43,900 nucleotides of DNA from Glaciecola sp. UBA2563 (lineage in GTDB: Bacteria; Pseudomonadota; Gammaproteobacteria; Enterobacterales; Alteromonadaceae): positions 1 to 43,900 of the forward strand of contig DDLV01000076.1 of NCBI GenBank assembly GCA_002340325.1, given 5' to 3'. The notes below the pieces were generated by a model that saw nothing but the letters and a program-made list of their open reading frames with translations, made no database searches and was not told the origin of the DNA. Each line of letters starts with the position of its first letter. The first letter of the stretch is position 1. This document shows positions 17,016 through 24,944 of the stretch, piece after piece. The translations under genes and the position numbers were made by a program.

Positions 17016-18277
17016 TATTTTTTACTCACTAACGTGTTGGGAATTGAATCCCTAGTTGCAGTTAGGTTATTGGTTATTAGTTTCTTTGCAATTGAAATCA
17101 GTTGTAAATCAGCGTGTTTGTTGCCAATTAGCGATACACCACATGGTGCACCATCAATGGTGAACATGGGCAGATGAATTTGAGGCCTGCCAGTAAGGCC
17201 TGCAATTGCAGTGAGTGCCATCAAGTCTTCTCGATACGTTGCCAATTTGTTCTCATCTACATCTAACAATGGCGAACGACCGGGTGTCGTAGGTATTAGC
17301 ATGGCAAGGTTGTTCTTTGCAACATGATTCATATGTTGTTGAATTACATGCTGTTGTCGAGAAGCTTGTTCTCTTTGTGCATCCGTTAGCTGACGACACC
17401 AGTGTATTCGCTTTTCGATATCTTTGGCAAATGTCGGCTTTTGGTCAGTTATCCAATTGCCATGCTCTTGCCAAATTTCTAGCCCCTGCAGCACTCTGAA
17501 AGTTTCGCTCGTTTGCAAGGCCTCAGCGTCAATAGTGATTGATGTCGTTTCGACACCTTCTAATTTTGCAATCCAGTCATAAATTTCAGACGCGTGCTCA
17601 GATGCATCAACTAAATCAGTGACAACGCAAACTGGTATTGCGGCGTCGGACTCTACAGCAGATACACCTGTTTGGTTTTCTGCACTTGGGTCATTGTTGG
17701 GTAAAAGCGCAGCCGCCACCTTTTCAAGGGTTTCAAAATCTCTCGTCAACCAACCGACTGTGTCAAAACTCGGAGCTAAGCTGAGCATATCGTCGCACGG
17801 AATAACGCCATGAGTCGGTCGAAACCCATAAAGTCCATTGTAACTAGCCGGCACCCTGATAGAACCACCAGTATCTGTACCTAAACCGATATCTGCCAAA
17901 TTACATGCAACTGCAGCAGCAGAGCCGCTAGACGAGCCCCCAACGAGTCTATCTGGAGTAATGGGGTTAAGTAGTTGTGGAAAATGTACATTTTGGCCAT
18001 TAAGGCTATACGCCAATTCATCTGTCATCGTCTTACCGACAAACTGCGCGCCCTTACTCAATAAGCTAACAACACTAGAATGGGTACTAGAAGGAATTGG
18101 GTGACTTTCGAGCCAAGTAGGATTGCCAGCACTTGTCGGCATGCCCTGCATATCAAAAACGTCTTTTACAGCCAAACGCAACCCTTCAAGCTCGTTTGAA
18201 GTAGCCTGTTGTGTAAACATTTCAAAGTCTCTTGCAACTGTTGTTACAAAAGCAGGGTGATTAGGTGTGGAAGACAT
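17015..18277 (-). CDS. Amidase-signature family hydrolase (possible oxalurate amidohydrolase, HpxY-like)
   Basis: This 420-residue cytoplasmic amidase carries the Ser-cisSer-Lys triad: Lys38 in LAVKDVFD, Ser115 in GGSSSGSAAAVA and Ser139 in GTDTGGSIRVPA. The first two-thirds contain the signature and the last third is variable, as usual. In Klebsiella the amidase HpxY neighbours HpxW and is thought to act on oxalurate. The same pairing here suggests that role, but no HpxX (AtzG-like small partner) or HpxZ gene is visible. The ATG follows AAGGT about 6 bases upstream. A strong TTGACA -35 and an RpiR-type palindrome lie just before the gene. Any other small amide could be the substrate. Confidence 0.85.
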   Translation of the reverse strand: MSSTPNHPAFVTTVARDFEMFTQQATSNELEGLRLAVKDVFDMQGMPTSAGNPTWLESHPIPSSTHSSVVSLLSKGAQFVGKTMTDELAYSLNGQNVHFPQLLNPITPDRLVGGSSSGSAAAVACNLADIGLGTDTGGSIRVPASYNGLYGFRPTHGVIPCDDMLSLAPSFDTVGWLTRDFETLEKVAAALLPNNDPSAENQTGVSAVESDAAIPVCVVTDLVDASEHASEIYDWIAKLEGVETTSITIDAEALQTSETFRVLQGLEIWQEHGNWITDQKPTFAKDIEKRIHWCRQLTDAQREQASRQQHVIQQHMNHVAKNNLAMLIPTTPGRSPLLDVDENKLATYREDLMALTAIAGLTGRPQIHLPMFTIDGAPCGVSLIGNKHADLQLISIAKKLITNNLTATRDSIPNTLVSKK

Positions 18278-18297
18278 AAATGACCTTAATAATACCC

Positions 18298-18330
18298 ATT
18301 AATGAAACAATCGTTTCATTAATTTGTCAA
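18298..18330 (-). promoter_or_regulatory. Promoter with perfect RpiR-type palindrome for the amidase-hpxW pair
   Basis: A 26-bp inverted repeat, ATTAATGAAAC-AATC-GTTTCATTAAT on the plus strand, has perfect 11-bp arms (18298-18308 and 18313-18323). On the minus strand a perfect -35 box TTGACA lies at 18330-18325, and a possible -10, TTTCAT, follows after 17 bases, so the palindrome fills the spacer. TGAAAn4-6TTTCA dyads are typical targets of RpiR/MurR regulators, and such a regulator is encoded 1.4 kb away. This would fit repression released by a pathway metabolite. Confidence 0.7.
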
Positions 18331-18414
18331 GAGAAACAATAAAAAACTAGCGTATTTTAATCTTTCAATTACCTATTTTTAACAAAATTAAAATAACTTT
18401 AGGGTGGTTATGGT

Positions 18415-18470
18415 CTGGTTAAGTGTTGCTGACATTTTTTAATGTTGGTTTACAGTTGATTTTAGGGATT
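18415..18470. repeat. Interspersed hairpin element, copy 3 (left end only)
   Basis: CTGGTTAAGTGTTGCTGA at the left matches the outer end of copy 2. TTACAGTTGAT lies at exactly the same spacing (37 bases from the start of the outer end to ACAGTTGAT). The arm then runs into unrelated DNA after TTTAGGGATT, with no right half. The copy looks broken by a deletion that joined it to the cytochrome b561 remnant next door. Confidence 0.65.
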
Positions 18471-18483
18471 AGCGTATAAAAAT

Positions 18484-18723
18484 TTTATCAAAGTCACGCA
18501 TGCATTGCTTTATCTGACTATCGTCACGCTGTTTATCACTGGCTTCGCCATGATCGCAAACTATGATATTCCTCTAAACATCTTTGGGTTCGATTTGGTC
18601 GGTGACTCAGAGCGATACTACAGCATTGCTGTTGAAATGAGAGAGATTCACTTACAGGCAAAAACACTGCTTTGATGGCTGATCGGTACTCACTTAGTCG
18701 GTTTCATTTACAGCAAACGGTAA
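18484..18723 (+). pseudogene. Cytochrome b561-type protein, C-terminal remnant
   Basis: A plus-strand frame from about 18484 to the TAA at 18721 reads like the last half of a cytochrome b561 membrane haem protein. It has a helix with HALLYLTIVTLFITGFAMIA, then MREIHLQAKTLL, an in-frame TGA at 18673-18675, then WLIGTHLVGFIYSKR. The stop falls where family members usually have tryptophan (TGG to TGA). There is no start codon or N-terminal half. The remnant begins beside a truncated hairpin element, suggesting that a rearrangement removed the front. The rest of the 18331-18740 interval shows no other gene. Confidence 0.7.
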
Positions 18724-18740
18724 CAATTTTGCAATTCTCT

Positions 18741-19721
18741 TCATGCACTTGACTGCATGGCTTCATTGACGTCCCAAAGACGCTTGTAAGCTGTATCGAG
18801 TAATGAGAGTTTTTGATCAACCTCTTCTAAAATGCGCCATTTAGAGAAACGCTGGCTATTGCCAGCAGCATAGCAAGCTTCCATCTCTTGCTTTAATGAA
18901 TTTCGATGTTCGACAGTTTCAGCAATTTTAGATTTTAACGTATGCATTCTATCCTGACTGATATTTAAAACAGCATATTCAACGCCTGTTCCAAATAAAC
19001 GAATGCCTCCGCCTTCCATTGCAATCTGCTGAGCTTTTGCGATGTCTTTTACGGTAACTCCAGCGAGAAAATCTACACCATTATCAACAAAATCATTAAG
19101 CCAAGGCATCGACGGGCCCATCAAAACCGTCACAGCATTTCGCGCAAGCTCGGCCAAACGAGGAAACGTTTTGTTGACAAGAGAGCTTGCCGTTATAAAC
19201 ACCCAGTCAGCATTCGGTAACACATACTCTGCAGCGCTATCAGGAAGGTCACCCTTTTGAGGCATTCTTTCAATGACCTGATAATCGATGCCCTGCATGA
19301 CTGATTCAAGGTGTGGATATCGTCCAATAACAACTACCTTTTTATGCTTAAGAAAAGGTTTAAAGTGATTAAAGAGTGAAACATTCGCACAGTCGTATGG
19401 CTTTACAAGACACGCGTCTTTCGGCAGCGGATTGGATTCGGAATTCACAATCGCATTAATGGCTGATATTACTAACGCCATCTCAAATTCATTCGAGCTA
19501 TCTAGGTAACCAAGCAGCGACTTAACTGGTTGGCCAGCAATTGTGCCGGGCCAATCAAGTAAACGGGTTTGACTATGTGGCGTCATTGCAAAACCAAGAC
19601 TTTGATGTCCGTTAATATTTACGCGGCACGTTGTCCACGTAAGGCCAATTTGAAATTGTTCGATGATTGCGGGGCTACTTGCAAGATGTTTTGCAAAAAT
19701 GGCGTAAATGTCTTGATTCAT
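18741..19721 (-). CDS. DUF4213/DUF364 (putative metal-chelation) protein with helical C-terminal tail
   Basis: This 326-residue protein has an N-terminal DUF4213-like domain (about 1-110), then a Rossmann-like DUF364 domain (about 120-255, with KKVVVIGRYPHLESV, NADWVFITASSLVNKTFPRL and VTVLMGPSMPWL). A roughly 65-residue predicted helical hairpin rich in charged residues (about 260-322) ends it. DUF364 proteins are described as putative heavy-metal chelators and often occur near metal-enzyme genes; the biochemical role is unknown. It is the last gene of the RpiR/8-oxoguanine-deaminase unit, 18 bases after the regulator stop. An inferred possibility is a role with the molybdenum enzyme xanthine dehydrogenase. 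The helical tail is an unusual addition. Confidence 0.8.
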   Translation of the reverse strand: MNQDIYAIFAKHLASSPAIIEQFQIGLTWTTCRVNINGHQSLGFAMTPHSQTRLLDWPGTIAGQPVKSLLGYLDSSNEFEMALVISAINAIVNSESNPLPKDACLVKPYDCANVSLFNHFKPFLKHKKVVVIGRYPHLESVMQGIDYQVIERMPQKGDLPDSAAEYVLPNADWVFITASSLVNKTFPRLAELARNAVTVLMGPSMPWLNDFVDNGVDFLAGVTVKDIAKAQQIAMEGGGIRLFGTGVEYAVLNISQDRMHTLKSKIAETVEHRNSLKQEMEACYAAGNSQRFSKWRILEEVDQKLSLLDTAYKRLWDVNEAMQSSA

Positions 19722-19739
19722 AAAAAGCTTTCTATCATC

Positions 19740-20564
19740 TTACAATTTCGATATCTCGTTATTTTCAGCGTACCAAGCTGAAATATTTGCAGCTCGCTGT
19801 GACGCGTTGGCGGATATTTTCTGATAAGCTTTATTACAAAGAATTGAAATCAAGCTCATTGGTGCTGAATAGCTATCGAACGAGTCTTTTCCACCCACAT
19901 GGCACGTCAATAGATAATCCACTTCTGATTTAAATATTTGACCGGTCGGATCCGCAATTAACACGACGCTCTGATGAATAAGTGTTTTTACAAGCTGATC
20001 GAAGTTAGCTGGACGTCTGCGAAAACCAATAAGTACAATTAGGTCAGATGCATTTGCATCGACTAAATCTTCGCCTAATGATTGGCCGGGCTGCGGCAAA
20101 AGAACAACGTTTTTTCTGATCTGCATGAGCTGTTGTCGAAAGTGCATTGCCATTGGATAAGAGTTTCTAAAACCTACAATAAAAATCCGTTCAGCCGCTG
20201 CTATTTTTGCACCTATTTCTACTAAAACATCTTTTGGAATTTCATTCAGTGTTTGTTGGATGTTATTGAGTTCATTGTTTAAGTGTGTTTGATCGGTGCC
20301 CGCTGAACTCAATACTGGGAAACCTTTGTCACGAGACGATACCAAATCCTGTCTCGCCTGTTGATGAGACTCATAACCAAGCTGTTTAAAAAAGCGACTT
20401 ACCGTTGCTTTTGAGGTGTGGGTTGCATCCGCCAATTCTGCCATGGACATGCTTAAGACAGAATAAGGATGCTGTTGTATGTACCCTGCTATTTTTCGCG
20501 CATTTGGCGAAAGCTCTGAAAAGCTATTCACAATACGCTCAAGCAAGTTTGTGTTTTTTTGCAT
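19740..20564 (-). CDS. MurR/RpiR-family transcriptional regulator (HTH_6 plus SIS domain)
   Basis: This regulator of about 274 residues has an N-terminal RpiR helix-turn-helix (residues about 5-80, with LADATHTSKATVSRFFKQLG) and a C-terminal SIS domain (about 125-250, with IFIVGFRNSYPMAMHFRQQL and DLIVLIGFRRRP). SIS domains usually bind phosphosugars, but this group sits in purine clusters and its ligand is unknown. The ATG at 20564 is preferred; a TTG at 20573 would add three residues. It lies between 8-oxoguanine deaminase and the DUF364 gene. The perfect TGAAAC/GTTTCA palindrome before the amidase gene is its most likely operator. No matching site was seen before its own unit. Confidence 0.92.
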   Translation of the reverse strand: MQKNTNLLERIVNSFSELSPNARKIAGYIQQHPYSVLSMSMAELADATHTSKATVSRFFKQLGYESHQQARQDLVSSRDKGFPVLSSAGTDQTHLNNELNNIQQTLNEIPKDVLVEIGAKIAAAERIFIVGFRNSYPMAMHFRQQLMQIRKNVVLLPQPGQSLGEDLVDANASDLIVLIGFRRRPANFDQLVKTLIHQSVVLIADPTGQIFKSEVDYLLTCHVGGKDSFDSYSAPMSLISILCNKAYQKISANASQRAANISAWYAENNEISKL

Positions 20565-20612
20565 TCGATGCAAGTTGCATAAAAGTGAACAATTACAACA
20601 GTGTAAACGATT

Positions 20613-22013
20613 TTAACGCATTTTTAATCGAATATTTTTTGCAAGCTCTGCGTGTCGAGCCATCAATTCACTGTTAATTGTGTTGACGTGCTGGGCGTCT
20701 TCAACCACCATATTACCCGCGATCATGAGTTTGCTTGTTTGGTGAGCACCGCATGTAATGAGCGCTGCAATGGGATCGCCTGCGCCAGAAAACCTAAGCG
20801 CATTTAAATCAAAAAATGCAATATCCGCTTGCTTACCCGGCGCCAGTTCACCGATATCTTTGCGATGTAAAACTGCGGCTGAACCGCTTGTTGCCCAAGA
20901 CAATACCTTTTCTGCAGTAATGATTTCCGCGCCATATTTAAGGCGTTGCTGCAACATGGATTGTCTTACTTCCTGAATGAGATTCGAACAATCATTAGAA
21001 GCAGAACCGTCAACGGCCATGCCAATATTACATCCTGCTTTTTCAAGCTCGATAGTCGGGCAAATACCCGATGCCAATAACATATTCGATGACGGACAAT
21101 GTGCAATCCCGACATTGTTTTGTCCCAATAGCGCAATTTCTTCGGTGGTAAAGTGGATCCCATGCGCTAACCAGGTGCGCGCCTCTAGCCAGTTACACTC
21201 CTGTAAATATGCCAATGGCCGCATGCCATACTCTTTTTCGCAAAAAGAATTTTCGTCTTCTGTCTCAGCAAGGTGCGTATGCAGAAGCACATCCATTTCA
21301 CTGGCAATGGCCGCAGTTTCGATCATTAACTCTTTGGTGACGGAAAAAGGTGAGCAAGGTGCTAGCGCGATATTGATAAATGCGCCTTCTTCTCTCCGAT
21401 GATATTGCTTTATCAGCCTCACACTGTCTTCGGTTATTTGCTCCTGTCGTTGTACGACAGAATCTGGTGGTAATCCGCCTTTCGATTCCCCTAAACTCAT
21501 CGAGCCACGCGTCAACATCGCCCTGCAACCCATTGACCGCAATGCGTCGATTTGGACATCGATTGCGTTTGTTAAACCCTGTGGAAACACATAGTGATGA
21601 TCGCATACCGTTGATGTGCCGGATAACATTAACTCCAAACTAGCCAACTGTGTTGCACTATAGAGCATGTCCTCATCTAAATGCTGCCATACTTGATAGA
21701 GTGTTCTTAACCATGGAAAAAGTGGCTTGTTAATCGCCTCTGGAAGGCAGCGCGTCAACGTCTGATAGAAATGATGATGTGTATTAATCAAACCCGGCGT
21801 TAGCACGTAATCTCGACAGTCGACAACTTGCTCGTATTCTTTGGTTGGGACTTGTCCACTGGGCACACACTCAACAATTTTATTATCATGGATAACAACA
21901 CCGCCTCCAGCATCCATTGAATTTGCTGTGAATACGGCTTTGGGAGATTTGATCCAAAGTTTTTGCTGTGGGGGATTATTGGTTTGGGTGTTGTAAGCCG
22001 AACTAGTATTCAT
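20613..22013 (-). CDS. 8-Oxoguanine deaminase (guanine deaminase-like amidohydrolase)
   Basis: This metal-dependent amidohydrolase is predicted to deaminate 8-oxoguanine to urate, and perhaps guanine to xanthine. It shows metal-binding NTHHHFYQTLTR, STVCDHHYVFP, the HTHLAETEDE motif, LAHGIHFT and the late VDGSASND metal aspartate. RGSMSLGESKGGLPPD is characteristic of the PA0142-type 8-oxoguanine deaminases. The ATG at 22013 is chosen. A GTG at 22055 would add 14 residues but also lacks a clear ribosome-binding site. The gene follows the xanthine-permease-like gene and precedes the RpiR regulator, all on the minus strand with short gaps, suggesting one unit. Together with the adenine deaminase it covers the entry of purine bases to breakdown. 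Confidence 0.9.
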   Translation of the reverse strand: MNTSSAYNTQTNNPPQQKLWIKSPKAVFTANSMDAGGGVVIHDNKIVECVPSGQVPTKEYEQVVDCRDYVLTPGLINTHHHFYQTLTRCLPEAINKPLFPWLRTLYQVWQHLDEDMLYSATQLASLELMLSGTSTVCDHHYVFPQGLTNAIDVQIDALRSMGCRAMLTRGSMSLGESKGGLPPDSVVQRQEQITEDSVRLIKQYHRREEGAFINIALAPCSPFSVTKELMIETAAIASEMDVLLHTHLAETEDENSFCEKEYGMRPLAYLQECNWLEARTWLAHGIHFTTEEIALLGQNNVGIAHCPSSNMLLASGICPTIELEKAGCNIGMAVDGSASNDCSNLIQEVRQSMLQQRLKYGAEIITAEKVLSWATSGSAAVLHRKDIGELAPGKQADIAFFDLNALRFSGAGDPIAALITCGAHQTSKLMIAGNMVVEDAQHVNTINSELMARHAELAKNIRLKMR

Positions 22014-22084
22014 GGATATCCAATGCTGTAAGTTGACGGATGATTTGGGGTTCACTGTATCGGTCTGATATGAACAGTTTCTTA

Positions 22085-23428
22085 TTATTGTACCGCGTCT
22101 TGCTTTGGAACCGGAAGAACGAGCGTCATAATAATTGCTGTTAATCCTGCCGTTGAAACCGCCGACGAGAAGATGTTTTTTAGCAGCGGTGGCAGTTGTT
22201 GCAGTGCATCAGGGACGAGCATTGTCCCAAACCCAAGTCCAAAGGAAGTGGCAATAATCAAACTTGCCCTTCTATCGATTTTTTCAGAACTGATGATTTT
22301 AATCCCAGCAACGGCGATCGTAGCAAACATGACAAGTGTCGCGCCACCTAAGACTGGCTTGGGGATGTTTTGCAGGATAACCCCCAAAATCGGAAATGCC
22401 CCTAAAAGTATCAAAATTGCTGCGATAAAGTAGGCAACATACCTAGAAGTAACACCAGTGAGTTGAATGACTGCGTTATTTTGACCAAATGTGGTGTTGG
22501 GAAACGTGTTGAAAATGCCGGCTAGCATGGAGTTAAGGCCATCGGCAAGAATACCGCCCTTTATTCGTTTTATATACTTTTCTCCGCTTATCGGTAGCCG
22601 ACAAAACAAGCTATTTGCGGTCAAGTCACCTGCTGTCTCCAGCATACTAAGAAAATAGATAAGTGCGACCGGTATAAAGATCTCCCAGCTAAAATCAATA
22701 CCGTATTTAAACGGCATTGGTACTGCAATTAGCGAAATAGAATCGGGTGCTTTGAACGTTGCCAATCCAAACGAATATGCAACAATATAGCCAATTGCAA
22801 TGCCGAAAAAAATGGCTGACAGTCTCAACCACGCATGCCTAGAATTGTTCAATGCAATAATGATCACTAAGACAAGGCCACCCAACATCAAATAAGCAAT
22901 ATTGCCAAAATCTTCTGCGCCATAACCGCCTGCGAGATCGGTGGCCCCTACTTTAATAAGTGAGATGCCAATCGTGGTAATGACGATACCGGTGGTCAGC
23001 GGCGTGATAATTCTCTTAATTCTATGGATAAAAAAGCTCAAAAAGATCTCTATGAAAGCGCCAATAAAGGTAATGCCGAATAGCATTGCTAAGATGTCTT
23101 CTTTGCTGCCTCCTTGGCTTTTGACTAATAGTCCGCCCGTAATAAACGCTGTCAGAAAGGCAAAACTCGTTCCTTGTAAGGCAATTAATCCTGAGCCGAC
23201 CCCTCTATATGCTTTTGCCTGAACGGCTGTACCTACACCTGAAATAATCAAAGCCATGCTTATTAAATAGGGAATTTCACTTTGCAGACCTAGTGCCCCG
23301 CCAATCACCAATGTCGGTGTAACTATACCGACGAAACTCGCCAAAACATGCTGGAATGCCGCGGTAAGACTTTTTAGAAACGGAGGCCTCTCATCTAGCG
23401 AGTAAAGTATTTCAGAATGCGATTTCAT
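22085..23428 (-). CDS. NCS2-family xanthine/urate permease, XanP/UacT type
   Basis: This 447-residue polytopic permease belongs to the nucleobase-ascorbate transporter family, which imports xanthine or urate by proton symport. The family signature appears as FGQNNAVIQLTGVTSR, close to the QNNGVIQLTGVASR of XanP. The N-terminal half contains TPTLVIGGALGL and GSGLIALQGTSFAFLTAF, also typical. It lies upstream of 8-oxoguanine deaminase on the same strand, which would make uptake and deamination co-expressed. An unrecognised 381-aa gene precedes it by 59 bases and may be in the same transcript. Substrate (xanthine, urate or both) cannot be decided by reading alone. Confidence 0.92.
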   Translation of the reverse strand: MKSHSEILYSLDERPPFLKSLTAAFQHVLASFVGIVTPTLVIGGALGLQSEIPYLISMALIISGVGTAVQAKAYRGVGSGLIALQGTSFAFLTAFITGGLLVKSQGGSKEDILAMLFGITFIGAFIEIFLSFFIHRIKRIITPLTTGIVITTIGISLIKVGATDLAGGYGAEDFGNIAYLMLGGLVLVIIIALNNSRHAWLRLSAIFFGIAIGYIVAYSFGLATFKAPDSISLIAVPMPFKYGIDFSWEIFIPVALIYFLSMLETAGDLTANSLFCRLPISGEKYIKRIKGGILADGLNSMLAGIFNTFPNTTFGQNNAVIQLTGVTSRYVAYFIAAILILLGAFPILGVILQNIPKPVLGGATLVMFATIAVAGIKIISSEKIDRRASLIIATSFGLGFGTMLVPDALQQLPPLLKNIFSSAVSTAGLTAIIMTLVLPVPKQDAVQ

Positions 23429-23487
23429 TGTGTTTTTCCTTACTGACTAACGCATATTTCTGCATCTCGAAATCGCATCACAACTCA

Positions 23488-24633
23488 TCACGCATGTTTT
23501 TGAAAGGGTAAAGCAGCTATATAATGCAGCTCCCTCAATGAAGGCAAAGGATTCTCGGGATTGTAAAATAGTCGGTTTAAGCGACCAAGCAAATTAACGC
23601 TGCGTCGCACATCTTTGGGCTTTCTTCTGTATTCGCTCTCAGTTTGCAGGAACTCCCACGGTTTGAGATTAAACTGTTGTATGTCTTTAGGTGTGTTGCC
23701 AATATCAGAAATCGCTGCAAGGATTCGTTCAGTTTTACTCTCATTACATTGCACTAAATTATGTTGATAAGCATCTTCAAGTGGTGCACACAGGGATTCA
23801 ATAGCGTGATTAATCGCTTGCCAAATTTGGTCATGATTTGGCTCTTCGCCAATTGGGCAATAATAACCCAACACCTCCCATTCCAGTTCTGCGCCGCCAT
23901 AGGCAAGTGAACTTTTTGTAACGTCTGAATATGATAAGTCAGGTTTTGCGCCTATATTGTAAGCGTCGAGCGATAGCGCTATTGAAATTACCAAATCACC
24001 CATATTGTGAGGGTCGATAAAAATGCCTTCAAACGCGCACCTCTTAACCCCCATCCAACCGTGAACTAATGGTTCCTCGCGCGCAAATTCCAACACACTG
24101 CTAGGTAAGTCGTGCCCATATTTGTCGATTAATAGAGGGGCGGGGTCGCGTTTGATAGAAGATTCAGGCAGCCATACTTCATATTCTTCCCTATTGTCTG
24201 CTTTTCCTCGGCTTTTAATCCCAAATGACAAGTTTATCGGCCGGCAGATGTCTCTGGCTTCATCAGTTCTATGAAAGTATTCTGAACGGAACCGTTTGAT
24301 ATACGGAGCGTCATTGCCTGCTAGCGCAGCCGTAGGATAGCGAAAGCCAATATCGCTTTTTTCAATGACATGAAACCCAGAAAGTGAGCGACTTAATACC
24401 GATTTAAAACCCGTTGCTGCCCGATATGAATCGAGTACGATGCTTCGTTCCGGCTCGATTGATAATCGCGCGCCATTTTCGTTGATTAACTTGGGCGTTT
24501 TGTGGAATGCGTAATCACCTAGCCCCAATCCCGCTACAAATTGATTACGTATGCTGCCAAGCTCTTTAAACAATGCATCATGGTCTCTGATGTGTTTAAA
24601 CAACGGGCGTTTCGTCGCATTCATGATGTCCAT
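23488..24633 (-). CDS. Unrecognised 381-aa cytoplasmic protein heading the purine unit
   Basis: I do not recognise the family. The protein has no signal peptide or membrane helix and is rich in charged residues. Landmarks are FRSEYFHRTDEARDICRPIN (about 115-134), GWMGVKRCAFEGIFIDPHN (about 192-210), SLDAYNIGAKPDLSY and a basic C-terminal part with YRRKPKDVRRSVNLLGRLNR. The codon pattern is even and the frame is open throughout, so it is very likely a real gene. AAGG and GGAG lie just before the ATG; a second ATG three codons later is possible. It sits 59 bases upstream of the XanP-like permease. It may therefore take part in purine use, but no function is proposed. Confidence 0.8.
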   Translation of the reverse strand: MDIMNATKRPLFKHIRDHDALFKELGSIRNQFVAGLGLGDYAFHKTPKLINENGARLSIEPERSIVLDSYRAATGFKSVLSRSLSGFHVIEKSDIGFRYPTAALAGNDAPYIKRFRSEYFHRTDEARDICRPINLSFGIKSRGKADNREEYEVWLPESSIKRDPAPLLIDKYGHDLPSSVLEFAREEPLVHGWMGVKRCAFEGIFIDPHNMGDLVISIALSLDAYNIGAKPDLSYSDVTKSSLAYGGAELEWEVLGYYCPIGEEPNHDQIWQAINHAIESLCAPLEDAYQHNLVQCNESKTERILAAISDIGNTPKDIQQFNLKPWEFLQTESEYRRKPKDVRRSVNLLGRLNRLFYNPENPLPSLRELHYIAALPFQKHA

Positions 24634-24678
24634 CTCCGCCTTTTTATACTTTTTAGTGTGTTCCTTTAATCCTGACGG

Positions 24679-24745
24679 GCACCAGTTTAGTTATTCTCCT
24701 TAAAATGGTGCATAACCGCTCGTTTTGCATTCAAATCGTGCAAAA
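24679..24745. promoter_or_regulatory. Two nested dyads in the divergent promoter region
   Basis: GCACCA (24679-24684) and TGGTGC (24706-24711) form an inverted pair with a 21-base spacer. TTTTGCA (24723-24729) and TGCAAAA (24739-24745) form another with a 9-base spacer. They lie between the unrecognised 381-aa gene and the lipoprotein nucleosidase gene, so either could be controlled. The GCACCA/TGGTGC halves resemble NtrC half-sites, but the spacer is not the usual 5 bases, and no sigma-54 promoter was found nearby. The remainder of this 311-base gap is AT-rich with no gene. Confidence 0.3.
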
Positions 24746-24944
24746 TCCTCGTGAATTGCTATTCAAATTATAGAAATGCATGAATAATGCCATGCTAAAC
24801 CAGCGTTTTTACGCTAAAAATCAATGTGATACGATTTCGCTATATTACGTAATAAACATCATTGCTCTGGCATCGTAAATGCAGAGAAAATTAAACAAAA
24901 AATAATAATGAAGCTTGCAGGAAGCCGTAGGTTGGAGACCTCTC

